Shown here: positions 38,727 through 50,139 of the stretch, in pieces
Position numbering within the stretch: the first letter of the stretch is position 1
Layout of the letters: every line of letters starts with the position of its first letter
From: Bartonella taylorii
GTDB lineage: Bacteria > Pseudomonadota > Alphaproteobacteria > Rhizobiales > Rhizobiaceae
NCBI RefSeq assembly: GCF_023920105.1
Contig: NZ_CP083693.1
Coordinates: 575,001 to 639,000 of the forward strand
DNA: 64,000 bases
Direction of reading: 5' to 3'
Notes under the pieces: model-generated
What the model was told of the DNA's origin: nothing
What the model saw: the letters and a program-made list of their open reading frames with translations, nothing else
Database searches by the model: none
Made by a program: the position numbers and the translations under genes

Positions 38727-38862
38727 TATTTTATTATAACCAGATAAATTAAATTTGTCTTTTATTGACTTTTTTTTTGAGTCTTTATCCTCATATCTTG
38801 ACAAATGGTTGTTAAAAAGCGTTTGTAGCGCATATAGAATGTTATAATTAAAGGCAAAAGCT

Positions 38863-40656
38863 ATGCACCGTTATCGCAGTCATCATTGCGCTGCTCTTCG
38901 TAAATGTGATGTAGGGACAAACGTTCGTCTTTCGGGATGGGTTCATCGTGTCCGTGATCATGGAGGAATCCTTTTTGTAGACTTGCGTGATCATTTTGGA
39001 ATTACACAGATTGTTGCTGATCCTGCTTCGCCAGCTTTTAAAATTATCGAAAAAGTGCGTTCTGAATGGGTTATTCGTGTAGATGGCGAAGTATGCGCAC
39101 GTTCTGATGAAGTTATTAATACATCTCTTCCAACAGGCGAGATTGAAATTTTTGCAAAAGAGGTGGAGATTCTTTCGAAGTCTGATGAGCTTCCTTTACC
39201 TGTTTTTGGCGAACCTGATTATCCAGAAGATATTCGGTTGAAGTATCGCTTTCTTGATTTACGTCGTGAAACTATGCACAGAAATATAATGCGTCGTTCT
39301 GAGATTATTGCTGCTATCAGACGCTTTATGCAAGATAATGGTTTTACGGAATTTACCACGCCGCTTTTGACAGCGTCATCACCGGAAGGGGCGCGTGATT
39401 TTTTGGTTCCAAGTCGTATTCATCAAGGAAAATTTTACGCGTTGCCACAAGCACCACAACAATACAAACAGTTGTTGATGATGTCAGGTTTTGATCGTTA
39501 TTTTCAGATTGCTCCATGTTTTAGAGATGAAGATCCACGGGCTGATCGTCTTCCAGGAGAATTTTATCAATTAGATGTTGAAATGAGTTTTGTTGAACAG
39601 GAAGATGTTTTTATAACAATGGAACCCATTATGCGCTCTCTTTTTGAAGAGTTTGCAAATGGAAAGCCTGTAACACAAAACTTTCCTCGTATTTCTTATG
39701 ATGAAGCAATGCGAAAATATGGCTCTGATAAGCCTGATTTACGTAACCCGATCATTATGGAAGATGTCTCTCAGCATTTTTATGATTCTGGTTTTAAAGT
39801 TTTTGCTCAAATTTTAGCAAATAATGAGAAAGCACAGGTATGGGCTATTCCAGCTAAAACTGGTGGAAGCCGCGCTTTTTGTGATCGTATGAACGTATGG
39901 GCACAAGGTGAAGGACAACCAGGGCTTGGTTATATTTTCTGGCGTGAAGAAGGAGGAAAGTTTGAAGGAGCAGGGCCTATTGCTAAGAATATTGGTGAGC
40001 AGAGGACCGAAGCACTTCGTATACAGCTTGGACTTGAAAATGGTGATGCTTGTTTTTTCGTGGCAGGAGATCCAAAGAAATTTGCATCTTTTGCAGGATC
40101 AGCACGTACGCGGGTAGGCGAAGAATTAAACCTTATCGATCGGGAATGTTTCTCTTTAGCATGGATTGTTGATTTTCCATTTTTTGAATGGAATGAAGAT
40201 GAAAAAAAACTTGATTTCGCTCATAATCCTTTTTCTCTTCCTCAGGGGGGGCAGGATGCGCTTGAATGCCAAGATCCTCTTACTCTTAAAGCTTTTCAAT
40301 ATGATCTTGTATGCAATGGTTATGAGATTGCTTCGGGTGGAATCCGTAATCATTCACCAGAAATGATGCTTAAAGTTTTTAATCTTGCTGGTCTTACTAA
40401 GGAAGTTGTAGAAAATCGCTTTGGTGCTCTTTATCGTGCATTCCATTATGGGGCACCACCGCATGGTGGTATGGCGGCGGGTGTTGATCGTATTATTATG
40501 CTTTTACAAGGTGTCAAAAATTTACGTGAGGTTGCTTTATTTCCTATGAATCAGCAAGCGCTTGATCTTTTGATGAGTGCTCCGTCTGATGTCGCAGCTG
40601 TACAATTACGTGATTTAGGAATCCGAATTGCTCCTGCTGACAAAAAGAGTTCATAA
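38863..40656 (+). CDS. aspS: Aspartyl-tRNA synthetase
   Basis: A class IIb synthetase of 597 residues. The N-terminal OB anticodon-binding domain ([20 protein letters not shown]) is followed by the class II core: motif 2 in [20 protein letters not shown], the bacterial GAD insertion, and motif 3 in [16 protein letters not shown] 38863 opens [18 protein letters not shown]. Many alphaproteobacteria lack AsnRS or GlnRS and use relaxed-specificity enzymes with GatCAB, so this enzyme may also charge tRNA-Asn; the window does not settle that. It diverges from rnd. Confidence 0.97.
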   Translation: MHRYRSHHCAALRKCDVGTNVRLSGWVHRVRDHGGILFVDLRDHFGITQIVADPASPAFKIIEKVRSEWVIRVDGEVCARSDEVINTSLPTGEIEIFAKEVEILSKSDELPLPVFGEPDYPEDIRLKYRFLDLRRETMHRNIMRRSEIIAAIRRFMQDNGFTEFTTPLLTASSPEGARDFLVPSRIHQGKFYALPQAPQQYKQLLMMSGFDRYFQIAPCFRDEDPRADRLPGEFYQLDVEMSFVEQEDVFITMEPIMRSLFEEFANGKPVTQNFPRISYDEAMRKYGSDKPDLRNPIIMEDVSQHFYDSGFKVFAQILANNEKAQVWAIPAKTGGSRAFCDRMNVWAQGEGQPGLGYIFWREEGGKFEGAGPIAKNIGEQRTEALRIQLGLENGDACFFVAGDPKKFASFAGSARTRVGEELNLIDRECFSLAWIVDFPFFEWNEDEKKLDFAHNPFSLPQGGQDALECQDPLTLKAFQYDLVCNGYEIASGGIRNHSPEMMLKVFNLAGLTKEVVENRFGALYRAFHYGAPPHGGMAAGVDRIIMLLQGVKNLREVALFPMNQQALDLLMSAPSDVAAVQLRDLGIRIAPADKKSS

Positions 40657-41324
40657 AGTTGGTGGATTTTGAACGTTGATGACACGTTTACTGTGTTATA
40701 AAATTTTAATGTTTTCAATGATATGAGAGTATATACTGTTGATAACAGGCTTAGGGCTATGCTTTTTAGATTTTCAACGATGTAGAAAATAACACGTGTC
40801 TTAGTGTTTATGAGAATAAGGTAGTGTTGCTAAAGGTTGAGATATTCTAGAAAGTTTGAATTTTATAATCTTTAAATGCTCTGTAAAGCTCATCACATAA
40901 AAACTGGATGTAGTTGTTATGCAATATGGTTGCTTTTTAAAGAGTTATGAGGTTAGATAACTTATTTATCGTTAGATTTTCCGTTTATCCTGAAAGTGTT
41001 CATTTCTAAGTATAACGATGGATGTGTTTTTCACTTCCTTTTATCTATTTATTTTTTGCGTTAAGTTTTTAAAGACGATGTTTTATCATTCCTTCAAAAG
41101 CTTTTGAATTAATTCGTTAAGCATTTCCATGTATTGTTTTAAATGCGCATATAAATTTTTCAAATTGATATAATTTTCTGTTCATGTTTTAATCATAACG
41201 TTTATTTTTATATAGTCGATTTTTGATAAAAATATTCGACTCATAAAAGATTGTACTGAAGAAAGCTTATGAAATAATTTCTCATTATTTTGAGAATTGT
41301 TATTCTAATATTGTGTCTGATAAA
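40657..41324. other. Intergenic region between aspS and parC
   Basis: About 670 AT-rich bases with no recognisable gene on either strand and no clear terminator or promoter. It reads as non-coding, possibly decayed, sequence. Confidence 0.5.
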
Positions 41325-43562
41325 ATGAATTTACCTTTTGATAAAGAACATATTGAGCCAATAGAATTACGGTCTGCTTTACAAGAGCGTTATTTGGCTT
41401 ATGCGCTTTCTACTATTACACACCGTGCGTTACCTGATGTACGTGATGGTTTGAAACCTGTGCATCGGCGTATTGTCCATGCAATGCGTTTGCTCAAACT
41501 TAATCCAGGACAGTCCTATGCAAAATGTGCACGGATTATTGGTGATGTGATGGGAAAGTTTCATCCGCACGGTGATGCATCTATTTATGATGCATTAGTG
41601 CGTTTGGCGCAGAATTTTGCTGTTCGCTATCCATTGATTGATGGACAAGGTAATTTTGGTAATATTGATGGTGATAATGCTGCTGCTATGCGTTATACGG
41701 AAGCACGTATGACTGAAGTGGCAGCGTTGCTGCTTGAGGGTATTAATGAAAACGCCATTGATTTTCGTTTAACCTATAATGAGGAAGATGAAGAGCCTGT
41801 TGTTTTGCCTGGGGCTTTTCCTAATCTTTTAGCAAATGGTTCATCAGGTATTGCTGTTGGTATGGCAACATCTATTCCACCCCATAATGTTGCTGAGCTT
41901 TGTGATGCGGCACTACATTTAATTACACATCCTGATGCACATGATGAGGAATTAAATCAATTTGTGCTTGGACCTGATTTTCCAACAGGTGGCATTTTAG
42001 TTGAGCCTAAAAAGAGTATTGAGGAATCTTATCGGACAGGGCGTGGTTTTTTTCGGTTGCGTTCACGTTGGCATCAGGAAGCCGGCAGTCGTGGTTCTTA
42101 TGTGATTATTGTTACTGAAATTCCCTATCAAGTTCAAAAGTCACGACTTATTGAAAAAACAGCAGAATTATTGCTTGCTCGGCGATTACCAATGCTTGAA
42201 GATATTCGTGATGAATCGGCAGAAGATATTCGTATCGTACTTGTTCCTAAAAATCGTACAATTGATCCTGAACTCCTCATGGAATCCCTTTTTAAATTGA
42301 CTGATTTTGAAGTAAGATTCCCTCTAAATCTCAATGTTTTGTCTTTGGGAAAGATACCGAACGTTCTTTCTTTGCGCAAAAGTTTGCAGCAATGGCTTGA
42401 ACATCGTCAAGAAGTACTTATTCGTCGCTCTCATTATCGTCTTGATGAAATTGATCGTCGATTAGAAATTCTTCACGGATATCTTATCGCATATTTAAAT
42501 CTTGATGAAGTGATTCAGATTATTCGAGAAGAGGATGAACCCAAAAAAGAACTGATCGACCGTTTTGAATTAACGGAAAATCAAGCTGAAGCGATTCTTA
42601 ATATGCGGTTACGGTCTCTCCGTAAGCTTGAAGAATTTGAAATTCGTAAAGAATTTGAAACTCTGAAGGCTGAAAAAGAAAAATTGCAGAGTCTGTTAGC
42701 TTCTCATACAAAGCAATGGGAAATAATTTCAGAAGAAATCATAAAGGTTCGTAAAATTTTTGGTCCTGATACTTTCTTAGGGAAAAGGCGTACAACATTT
42801 GAAGAAGCACCAAGACATGATATTAGTGATATTCATCAAGCAATGATCGAAAAAGAACCAGTCACGATTGTTATTTCTGAAAAGGGGTGGATGCGTGCTT
42901 TAAAAGGACATTTAAGTGATTACAAAGCACTTTCTTTCAAAGAAGGGGATTGCTTAAAGTTAGCATTTCCGGCTTTCACTACAGATAAGATTGTGGTGGT
43001 AAGTACTGGCGGAAAATTTTTTGCTATTGGTGCAAATAGCTTGCCTGGAGGGCGTGGACATGGTGAACCAATTCGTATTTTAGTTGATATGGATGATGAA
43101 CATGATGTTCTTACAGCTTTTGTGCACAATGCAGAGGAAAAACTTCTCTTGGTTTCATTTCATGGAAATGGTTTTATTGTACCTGCAGCTGAAGTAATTG
43201 CTAATACACGAAAAGGCAAGCAGATTATGAATGTGAAGTCCCCTGATAAAGTAAAGCTTTGTGTTCCGGTAAAAGGTGATCATGTTGCAGTGGTTGGTGA
43301 AAATCGTAAAATGCTTATTTTTGCCATTGAACAAATCCCAGAAATGAATCGTGGTAAAGGTGTTCGTTTGCAACGTTATAAAGAGGGTGGTATTCTCGAT
43401 GCCAAAACTTTTAATTTATCAGAAGGTTTAACTTGGCAAGATACAGCTGAACGCTGCTTTAATCGTCAAGTTAATGATCTCATTGAATGGATGGGAACGC
43501 GTGCTGGGGGAGGGCGTTTGGTTCCAAAAGGTTTTCCTAAATCAGGAAAATTTACCAATTAA
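41325..43562 (+). CDS. parC: DNA topoisomerase IV subunit A
   Basis: This subunit cleaves DNA to decatenate daughter chromosomes. From ATG 41325 it has 745 residues; an in-frame GTG at 41313 would add four. The breakage-reunion domain has the catalytic tyrosine Y124 ([11 protein letters not shown]), and the C-terminal beta-pinwheel starts near residue 490. The quinolone-resistance region reads [16 protein letters not shown], so alanine (Ala85) stands where E. coli ParC has Ser80. I recall alanine at ParC position 85 as a natural Bartonella trait linked to low quinolone susceptibility, which also supports this start. It converges with an MFS exporter gene. Confidence 0.94.
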   Translation: MNLPFDKEHIEPIELRSALQERYLAYALSTITHRALPDVRDGLKPVHRRIVHAMRLLKLNPGQSYAKCARIIGDVMGKFHPHGDASIYDALVRLAQNFAVRYPLIDGQGNFGNIDGDNAAAMRYTEARMTEVAALLLEGINENAIDFRLTYNEEDEEPVVLPGAFPNLLANGSSGIAVGMATSIPPHNVAELCDAALHLITHPDAHDEELNQFVLGPDFPTGGILVEPKKSIEESYRTGRGFFRLRSRWHQEAGSRGSYVIIVTEIPYQVQKSRLIEKTAELLLARRLPMLEDIRDESAEDIRIVLVPKNRTIDPELLMESLFKLTDFEVRFPLNLNVLSLGKIPNVLSLRKSLQQWLEHRQEVLIRRSHYRLDEIDRRLEILHGYLIAYLNLDEVIQIIREEDEPKKELIDRFELTENQAEAILNMRLRSLRKLEEFEIRKEFETLKAEKEKLQSLLASHTKQWEIISEEIIKVRKIFGPDTFLGKRRTTFEEAPRHDISDIHQAMIEKEPVTIVISEKGWMRALKGHLSDYKALSFKEGDCLKLAFPAFTTDKIVVVSTGGKFFAIGANSLPGGRGHGEPIRILVDMDDEHDVLTAFVHNAEEKLLLVSFHGNGFIVPAAEVIANTRKGKQIMNVKSPDKVKLCVPVKGDHVAVVGENRKMLIFAIEQIPEMNRGKGVRLQRYKEGGILDAKTFNLSEGLTWQDTAERCFNRQVNDLIEWMGTRAGGGRLVPKGFPKSGKFTN

Positions 43563-43621
43563 ATTGTACTGCATATTTAATCTTTGGTAAAGGTGGCTTT
43601 TAACCTTCTTTATCACGATAT

Positions 43622-44872
43622 TTATTCAGGATTATTTTTTTGCCTAAAGAAATGCCCACGTTCGGCCCATAAAACTAGAACTATGGCAATGAGACTAAGA
43701 AAGAAAAAACCTGCCGAATTAGGGATGGTTGTTTCATTAAATTGTTGCGCAATAAAAAAGCTAAGGCCTGTTCCGATAGATGTTTGAAGAAAGCCAGATA
43801 CAGAAGATGCTGTTCCTGCGATTTTTCCTACAGATTCGAGAGCAAGTGTATTGAAATTTGCCATAATACCGCCGCATGCAAACATTAGTATGCAGAACAA
43901 CAGCATGAAAAAAGGAAAAGGGATAACGCCATCTGCTAAGATGGATCCGACAAACCAGATGAATGAAGTGGCACAAAAGAGTAAAAGCATTGTGTGTGCG
44001 ATACGGCGCATTCCGAGACGTCCGACAAGTTGAGAATTAAAGAATGAGGATAGAGCTTGAAACGCAGCACCAAGAGCAAATGCAAGGGGAAACCAGAGAC
44101 CTAGGTTATAAATCCCCTCATATGTTTGTTGTGATGTATTAACGGCGGTAAAAATGCAACCTAGAATGATAGAAGTTGCCAGTGTGTAGCAAAGTGTTGT
44201 GCGATTGGTTATAACGATCCATAGATTATGTCTGATCGAAGAAAAAGAAAGAGAGCGTTGTGCATAAAGAGTTTCAGGCAAGCGCAATTGAATCCAAATC
44301 ATGAGACCAAAACCGATCATTGCCATGAATATAAAAATAAATTGCCAGTGCCCGAATAGTAGAATAACTTGTCCTGTTGCGGGTCCAATCATTGGTGCGA
44401 TAAGAAAAACCATCATGACGATAGACATGACTTCTGCCATTTTTCGACCACTATAAAGATCACGTACAATGGAAACAGTGAGTACACGCATAGCGGCACC
44501 TCCCATGCCTTGCAAGATACGTAAAATAAGCAATAAAGAAAAATTGGATATAAAAGCACAACCAATCGCCGTAAATGAATAAAAAGCAAGACCAATGAGA
44601 AGGATCTTACGTCGCCCATAACGATCACTTATTGGACCAAAAAATATTTGTGTGATACCATAGCTAATAAGATAACAAGAAATGATATAATGCTGATCAT
44701 TTTCATTAATGACATGTAAGCTGTTTAAAATATCAGGCATAGCCGGCAGCATAATGTCAACGGCTATAGAATTGATGGCCATAAGCGAACCAATGAGGAC
44801 AACAAATTCTTTATAGCCGATTTTTTTTCTAATCGTATCACTATGCGTTTGTTCGTCGATTGAATGTGACAT
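43622..44872 (-). CDS. MFS multidrug transporter, Bcr/CflA family
   Basis: A 416-residue inner-membrane protein with about twelve helices. The segments LPAMPDILNSLHVINENDQH (after helix 1), GPISDRYGRRKILLIGLAFY (the loop 2-3 MFS motif A) and LRILQGMGGAAMRVLTVSIV are diagnostic for the Bcr/CflA drug-proton antiporters. Family members export bicyclomycin, chloramphenicol, sulfonamides or dipeptides; the substrate here is unknown. ATG 44872 starts MSHSIDEQTH. It is the last gene of the minus-strand block after grxD and converges with parC. It is the third MFS exporter in the window. Confidence 0.88.
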   Translation of the reverse strand: MSHSIDEQTHSDTIRKKIGYKEFVVLIGSLMAINSIAVDIMLPAMPDILNSLHVINENDQHYIISCYLISYGITQIFFGPISDRYGRRKILLIGLAFYSFTAIGCAFISNFSLLLILRILQGMGGAAMRVLTVSIVRDLYSGRKMAEVMSIVMMVFLIAPMIGPATGQVILLFGHWQFIFIFMAMIGFGLMIWIQLRLPETLYAQRSLSFSSIRHNLWIVITNRTTLCYTLATSIILGCIFTAVNTSQQTYEGIYNLGLWFPLAFALGAAFQALSSFFNSQLVGRLGMRRIAHTMLLLFCATSFIWFVGSILADGVIPFPFFMLLFCILMFACGGIMANFNTLALESVGKIAGTASSVSGFLQTSIGTGLSFFIAQQFNETTIPNSAGFFFLSLIAIVLVLWAERGHFFRQKNNPE

Positions 44873-44940
44873 ATGCGTCCTTGAAATAAAAGTTTCGACT
44901 GAACACGGTTCTATAAAAGACTGGATAAAATAAGAGATGC

Positions 44941-45273
44941 TTATGATTTATTGCAGGGAATGTCTTTTTCTTTTAGCAGTTCTTGCAATTCATTGTTTTG
45001 AAACATTTCTTTAACAATATCACAGCCTCCAACAAATTCACCTTTTATATAAAGTTGCGGAATTGTTGGCCAATTTGAATAGTCTTTGATTCCTTGACGC
45101 AATTCATTAGAAGTTAAAATATTAATTCCTTTATAATTTAACCCTAAATAGTCAAGGATTTGAACAACTTGACCTGAGAATCCGCATTGTGGAGCATCAG
45201 GTGTTCCTTTCATGAATAAAATGACATCATTTGTTTTAATTTCGTTGTCAATAAAATTATGAACAGTAGTCAT
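44941..45273 (-). CDS. grxD: Monothiol glutaredoxin, Grx4/GrxD type
   Basis: A 110-residue single-domain CGFS glutaredoxin with the ligand cysteine at C30 (APQCGFSGQ). Such proteins bind a [2Fe-2S] cluster as homodimers with glutathione or as heterodimers with BolA, and take part in Fe-S trafficking and iron sensing. Further family elements are [17 protein letters not shown] with the glutathione-binding G-G-C-D. ATG 45273 is used. bolA lies 98 bases upstream on the same strand. The pair downstream of purL is a common alphaproteobacterial arrangement. Confidence 0.95.
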   Translation of the reverse strand: MTTVHNFIDNEIKTNDVILFMKGTPDAPQCGFSGQVVQILDYLGLNYKGINILTSNELRQGIKDYSNWPTIPQLYIKGEFVGGCDIVKEMFQNNELQELLKEKDIPCNKS

Positions 45274-45371
45274 CTCTATTCCTCGATATTGCAGATTTTA
45301 TAAGTGTGCATTTATGTTCGTACTATTTTCTAATCGTATTGAGTGAATGAATGCAAGAAGAAATTTTTAAA

Positions 45372-45605
45372 TTATTTGGGAATATTGGTTTGTAGTGCTA
45401 AAGCATGGAGGTCGTTTCCCATATTGCCTTTAAGAGCATCATAGACCATTTTATGTTGCTGAACACGGCTTTTACCGCGAAAACTTTCGGAAATAACTTC
45501 TGCAGCGTAATGTTCTCCATCGCCAGCAAGATCATGAATTGTTACAGTTGCATCGGGAATGCCTTCGCGAATAAGTGCTTCAATTGCACTGGCACTCATT
45601 GCCAT
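45372..45605 (-). CDS. bolA: BolA family protein
   Basis: A 77-residue BolA-like protein with the class II KH-like fold. The segments VTIHDLAGDGEHYAAEVISE and GKSRVQQHKMVYDALKG hold the conserved histidines used to bind an Fe-S cluster together with CGFS glutaredoxins. ATG 45605 follows AGGAGAACAATC. It is directly upstream of grxD, its known partner, and downstream of purL by about 70 bases. Of the BolA subtypes this short form resembles IbaG/BolA2; the partner relation is inferred from adjacency and family knowledge. Confidence 0.93.
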   Translation of the reverse strand: MAMSASAIEALIREGIPDATVTIHDLAGDGEHYAAEVISESFRGKSRVQQHKMVYDALKGNMGNDLHALALQTNIPK

Positions 45606-45675
45606 GATTGTTCTCCTGTGTTTGTTAATTTGTTAGTAAGATTAGCATAAGGTCCAAGAGAAATGAAAAAAATCT

Positions 45676-47886
45676 TTATTTTTCGCCCATAAATTCTGGA
45701 AACCAGCTTTCATAGGCTTGTATGAGCTCATCTACAGAAAGTTTTAATATCCCATCTATATTAAGCAAAGTGCCTTCAACTATACCAAGCTTTGTTAAGG
45801 AAATTGCACTTATTTGTGCAAGTTCTTTAAGGCTATTCAGTGCTTCAGGTTTGATTGCTAAGAGATAACGCCCTTGGTCTTCTCCGAAAAGTTCTGCATG
45901 CTCTGGTGATTGATTGCTTAATTTTGCTTTGATTCCTTTACCTGCTTTCATGACCATTTCTGCAAGTGCAATAGCTAATCCTCCATCAGAAATGTCATGC
46001 GCGGCATGAACAAAACCACGATGAATGACATCTCGAACAAATTGTCCATGCTTTTTTTCAAGTTGTAAATCGACATGAGGTGGTGCACCTGTATCAATAT
46101 TTAAAATGTCCCGTGCGTAGATTGATTGTCCTAGATGAGAGCCGCAAGCTCCAATCAGAACAATATTATCTCCATGTTGCATACCGCTGATTGTCACCAT
46201 TTTAGACCAGTCGTCAAGAAGACCAATACCAGCGATTGTGGGGGTAGGAGGAATTGCTTCTCCATTGGTTTCATTATAAAGAGAGACATTGCCTGAAACG
46301 ATAGGAAAATCGAGAGCTTTACAAGCTTCACCTATGCCTTTAATAGCAAAAACGAACTGTCCCATAATTTCAGGCTTTTCAGGGTTACCAAAATTGAGAT
46401 TATCTGTAGCGGCTAGTGGTTTTGCGCCCGTAGTGCTAATATTTCTCCAGCATTCTGCAACGGCTTGTTTTCCTCCTTCGTAGGGATCAGCTTCACAATA
46501 TCGAGGTGTCACATCAGAAGAAAAGGCAAGAGCACGTTTGTCGTTATTGCTTACACGGACGACTCCTGCATCGCCTCCTGGGCGAACAAGCGTATTACCT
46601 TGTATAAAAGTGTCATATTGTTCATAAATCCATCGCCGTGAACTTTGATTGGCAGAGTTTAGCAGTGTAAGGAGTGCATCACCAAGATTTTCGACTTTCT
46701 CAACGTCTTCTGCTTTAAGAAGTGTTTTTTTAGCAGGCTCACTCCAAGGACGATCATAAACAGGTGCTTCATTCCCCAGTTCTTTTATAGGAAGATTAAC
46801 AACTTCTTCCCCTTGATGCTTTACGCGAAAACGTAAATCATCTGTTGTTTTGCCAATAATGGAAAAATGAAGTCCCCATTTATGAAAAATTTTAGCTGCT
46901 TGTTGTTCCATTTCTGGTTTCAGAACCATGAGCATACGCTCTTGGCTTTCAGAAAGCATCATTTCGTAGGCTGTCATGTTTTCTTCACGAACAGGAACTT
47001 TATCGAGGTTAAGCTCTATACCCAAATTTCCTTTTGCTCCCATTTCAACTGCAGAAGATGTTAAGCCTGCTGCTCCCATATCTTGGATAGCAATGACAGC
47101 TCCTAGCTCCATGAGTTCTAAGCAAGCTTCAAAAAGGCATTTTTCCGTAAAAGGATCACCCACTTGAACGGTTGGGCGTTTTTCACTGATTGAATCATCA
47201 AATTCGGCAGAAGCCATTGTTGCTCCACCGACACCATCACGTCCTGTTTTGGCACCAAGATAAACGACAGGAAGCCCTACTCCTTGCGCTTTAGAGTAAA
47301 AAAGAGAGTTTGTTTTTGCAATACCAGCGGCAAAAGCGTTGACAAGGATATTGCCATTGTAACGCTTATCAAAATTCACTTCTCCTCCAATGGTTGGAAC
47401 ACCAAAAGAATTTCCATAGCCACCAATTCCAGAAACGACACCAGCAACAAGATGGCGTGTTCGAGGATGATCAGGAGAACCAAATCGCAATGCATTCATG
47501 GTTGCGATAGGGCGGGCACCCATTGTAAAGACATCTCGTAAAATGCCACCAACACCTGTCGCCGCACCTTGATAAGGCTCAATGTAGGAGGGATGGTTAT
47601 GACTCTCCATTTTGAAAACTACGCATTGACCTTCACCAATATCCACAACACCAGCATTTTCACCAGGTCCTTGAATAACACACTTTCCTTTTGTTGGGAG
47701 AGTTTTAAGCCACTTTTTAGATGATTTATAAGAACAATGTTCGTTCCACATTGCAGAAAAAATTCCCAGCTCAGTAAATGTTGGCTCTCTCCCAATTAAG
47801 GTTAGGATATGTTGATACTCATCATCTTTTAAGCCGTGTTGTGCAATTAATTCTGGTGTAATGGCGATATTATTATTGCAAGGATT
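45676..47886 (-). CDS. purL: Phosphoribosylformylglycinamidine synthase subunit PurL
   Basis: It converts FGAR to FGAM with ATP and ammonia in purine synthesis, in a complex with PurQ and PurS. The 736-residue form is the small PurL, which needs those partners. Signature segments are [33 protein letters not shown] and [19 protein letters not shown] [15 protein letters not shown], plus [14 protein letters not shown] in the second half. ATG 47886 ([10 protein letters not shown]) is preferred over an upstream in-frame TTG at 47916 without a ribosome site. A spacer of 305 bases separates it from purQ, longer than usual in this cluster. bolA follows. Confidence 0.96.
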   Translation of the reverse strand, partial: NPCNNNIAITPELIAQHGLKDDEYQHILTLIGREPTFTELGIFSAMWNEHCSYKSSKKWLKTLPTKGKCVIQGPGENAGVVDIGEGQCVVFKMESHNHPSYIEPYQGAATGVGGILRDVFTMGARPIATMNALRFGSPDHPRTRHLVAGVVSGIGGYGNSFGVPTIGGEVNFDKRYNGNILVNAFAAGIAKTNSLFYSKAQGVGLPVVYLGAKTGRDGVGGATMASAEFDDSISEKRPTVQVGDPFTEKCLFEACLELMELGAVIAIQDMGAAGLTSSAVEMGAKGNLGIELNLDKVPVREENMTAYEMMLSESQERMLMVLKPEMEQQAAKIFHKWGLHFSIIGKTTDDLRFRVKHQGEEVVNLPIKELGNEAPVYDRPWSEPAKKTLLKAEDVEKVENLGDALLTLLNSANQSSRRWIYEQYDTFIQGNTLVRPGGDAGVVRVSNNDKRALAFSSDVTPRYCEADPYEGGKQAVAECWRNISTTGAKPLAATDNLNFGNPEKPEIMGQFVFAIKGIGEACKALDFPIVSGNVSLYNETNGEAIPPTPTIAGIGLLDDWSKMVTISGMQHGDNIVLIGACGSHLGQSIYARDILNIDTGAPPHVDLQLEKKHGQFVRDVIHRGFVHAAHDISDGGLAIALAEMVMKAGKGIKAKLSNQSPEHAELFGEDQGRYLLAIKPEALNSLKELAQISAISLTKLGIVEGTLLNIDGILKLSVDELIQAYESWFPEFMGEK

Positions 47887-48191
47887 CATGAGTAGTTTAT
47901 CCGTAAAATTAATCAAAATTTAGCATTTTTATTCTTTTAAATCTAGCAGCTTAGATCATAAATGGTTGTATTGTTTGATAAGGCAGAAGTGCACAAACCA
48001 TTAACTGAGACTCTAGTGATTTATTCGGTGATTCAAAGACCAGAAACGGCTTTTGAATAAATCTTTGTGTGTTTTTAGAGAAATACCATCCACTGGGTCT
48101 GTAAAGTCTTTGATTCGTAAATTTACTGCATAGGAGATGATAGAGATTTTTGACTTTAAAAAAGTTAAATAACATAATTTCTCTTTTATTA
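47887..48191. other. Spacer between purQ and purL
   Basis: 305 bases without a supported gene inside an otherwise tight purine cluster. An 84-codon minus-strand frame (47951-48205) overlaps the purQ end but has no recognisable content. A separate purL promoter may lie here. Confidence 0.45.
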
Positions 48192-48863
48192 TTACCCATT
48201 TGCAAATTCTAAAGCACTTTGGAAAAGTAAGCGGCCATCAGTACCACCATGTGCTGGTTCAATGAAATTTTCAGGGTGAGGCATCATACCAAGAATATTA
48301 CCAGCTTTATTGGTAATACCAGCAATATTATTAAGTGAACCATTAGGGTTTGTATTTTCTGCGTAGCGGAAAACAATTTGCTCATTATCTTCCATTTGTT
48401 TTAATATTTCACTGTTAACAAAATAATTTCCATCATGATGTGCAACAGGACAACGAATGATTTGTCCTTTAGAATAATATCGAGAAAATTTTGTATTGGT
48501 ATTGGTTACTTCAAGCTTTATTTCACGACAAACAAATTTCAATGAAGCATTACGCATTAAAGCACCGGGTAATAATCCAGCTTCCAATAGAATTTGAAAT
48601 CCATTACATATACCGATTATTGTAATACCTTTTTCTGCTTTCTCACGAACGGCTTGTAAAACTGGTGTTCGTGCGCCAATAGCGCCACATCTTAAGTAAT
48701 CCCCATAAGAAAAACCACCAGGAATAACAATGACATCTACATCTGGAATTGTTGAATCTGTTTGCCAAATTTTGAATGGTTCAACGCCTGTTATATGATG
48801 TAATGCTGCGACCATATCTCGATCGCGATTTAGTCCAGGCAATTGAATGATGGCAGTTTTCAT
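48192..48863 (-). CDS. purQ: Phosphoribosylformylglycinamidine synthase subunit PurQ
   Basis: A class I glutamine amidotransferase that supplies ammonia to PurL. From ATG 48863 ([10 protein letters not shown]) it has 223 residues, the standard length. The nucleophile cysteine is in [20 protein letters not shown], and the catalytic His/Glu pair in [20 protein letters not shown] lies at proper spacing before ATG 48863; an ATG four codons upstream abuts the purS stop and is less likely. The gap to purS is only 12 bases, so translational coupling is probable. Confidence 0.96.
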   Translation of the reverse strand: MKTAIIQLPGLNRDRDMVAALHHITGVEPFKIWQTDSTIPDVDVIVIPGGFSYGDYLRCGAIGARTPVLQAVREKAEKGITIIGICNGFQILLEAGLLPGALMRNASLKFVCREIKLEVTNTNTKFSRYYSKGQIIRCPVAHHDGNYFVNSEILKQMEDNEQIVFRYAENTNPNGSLNNIAGITNKAGNILGMMPHPENFIEPAHGGTDGRLLFQSALEFANG

Positions 48864-48875
48864 GGAAAGTTCCAT

Positions 48876-49115
48876 TTAAAGGAGTTCTATAGTGTAATTT
48901 TCAATAACAGTATTTGCAAGTAACTCTTCACACATCTTTTCGAGTTTTTGCTTTGCCGTTTCAGCAGGTTGATCATCAAGCACAACATCAAAAACCTTCC
49001 CTTGGCGAATAGAGTGAATGCCTTTGAAAGCTAAACTTTTTAAAGCATTAACAATCGCTTCTCCTTGTGGATCAAGAACGCTGCTTTTTAGGGTAACTGT
49101 AACGCGTGCTTTCAT
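48876..49115 (-). CDS. purS: Phosphoribosylformylglycinamidine synthase subunit PurS
   Basis: The small 79-residue structural subunit that bridges PurL and PurQ. It starts MKARVTVTLKSSVLDPQGEA, with the typical LDPQGEAI segment and a C-terminal CEELLANTVIENYTIEL stretch. ATG 49115 follows GGAAATAAG. It lies between purC and purQ on the same strand, in the standard order. Identification is firm despite its small size because of sequence and context together. Confidence 0.96.
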   Translation of the reverse strand: MKARVTVTLKSSVLDPQGEAIVNALKSLAFKGIHSIRQGKVFDVVLDDQPAETAKQKLEKMCEELLANTVIENYTIELL

Positions 49116-49201
49116 TTCTTATTTCCTGTTGCTAAAATCTCTCTCTTTGAGGAGATCTACTTACCAATGTCAAGGAAGGTGATATAACGTCATCTTATTG
49201 T

Positions 49202-49966
49202 TTATTTTACTAAAACGGGACCACTTGGTCGTGGAGGCTCATTTTCATTGATGATTCCGAGACGTTTGGCAACTTCTTGATAAGCGTTAATAAGTCCTCC
49301 CATATCATGCCGAAAACGATCTTTATCCATTTTTTCTCGTGTTTGCATATCCCATAGTCGGGCAGAATCAGGTGAGATTTCATCAGCAAGAACAATGCGC
49401 ATCGTTTCATCTTCCCACAAACGACCAAATTCCATTTTAAAATCAACTAATTGAATATTAACACCTGCAAAAAGTCCAGAAAGAAAATCATTAATACGAA
49501 TCGCAAGTTGCATAATGTCTTCTATCTCTTGTGGAACAGCCCATCCAAAGGCAGTGATATGTTCTTCAGTTACCATTGGGTCATCAAGAGAATCATTTTT
49601 ATAATAAAATTCAATGATGGATTGCGAAAGAGCGGTTCCTTCTTCCAATCCCAAACGTTTAGAAAGAGAGCCAGCGGCAATGTTTCGAACAACAACCTCC
49701 AACGGAATAATTTCAACGGCTTTAATGAGTTGTTCGCGCATATTTATACGCTTGATAAAATGTGTTGGGATACCCAAACGGCTAAGATGGCTGAAGATAT
49801 GTTCCGAAATACGGTTATTTAAAACCCCTTTTCCGTCGATAACTTCATGCTTTTTTGCATTAAAGGCAGTTGCGTCATCTTTAAAAAATTGAATATAGGT
49901 CCCTGGTTCAGGTCCTTCATATAAAATTTTGGCCTTGCCTTCATATATACGGTGGCGACGATTCAT
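49202..49966 (-). CDS. purC: SAICAR synthetase
   Basis: It couples CAIR with aspartate, using ATP, to form SAICAR in purine synthesis. The 254-residue protein is full-length. Signatures include [20 protein letters not shown], then [19 protein letters not shown], and the metal/ATP part [10 protein letters not shown] with [18 protein letters not shown] 49966 ([10 protein letters not shown]) follows a GAGA-type ribosome site. It heads the purC-purS-purQ-purL run on the minus strand. Confidence 0.97.
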   Translation of the reverse strand: MNRRHRIYEGKAKILYEGPEPGTYIQFFKDDATAFNAKKHEVIDGKGVLNNRISEHIFSHLSRLGIPTHFIKRINMREQLIKAVEIIPLEVVVRNIAAGSLSKRLGLEEGTALSQSIIEFYYKNDSLDDPMVTEEHITAFGWAVPQEIEDIMQLAIRINDFLSGLFAGVNIQLVDFKMEFGRLWEDETMRIVLADEISPDSARLWDMQTREKMDKDRFRHDMGGLINAYQEVAKRLGIINENEPPRPSGPVLVK

Positions 49967-50139
49967 TATAGTTCTCTATTGGTTTGAGAGGTTTTAAATA
50001 GCGTTGATAAGTGATACTATCCTAATTGGCAGAAATTCTCAATGATTGCTATAACACTTCTTATAACTTTTGTCATTGTGGGGCTGCAAAAGAAAAATGG
50101 AACTGCGTAGATAGGGTAAAGACGATTATCTTTTTTGGA

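Noticed and set aside
47951..48205. 84-codon frame overlapping the purQ end
   Set aside because: No recognisable content and an unconvincing start; reported only as part of the spacer.
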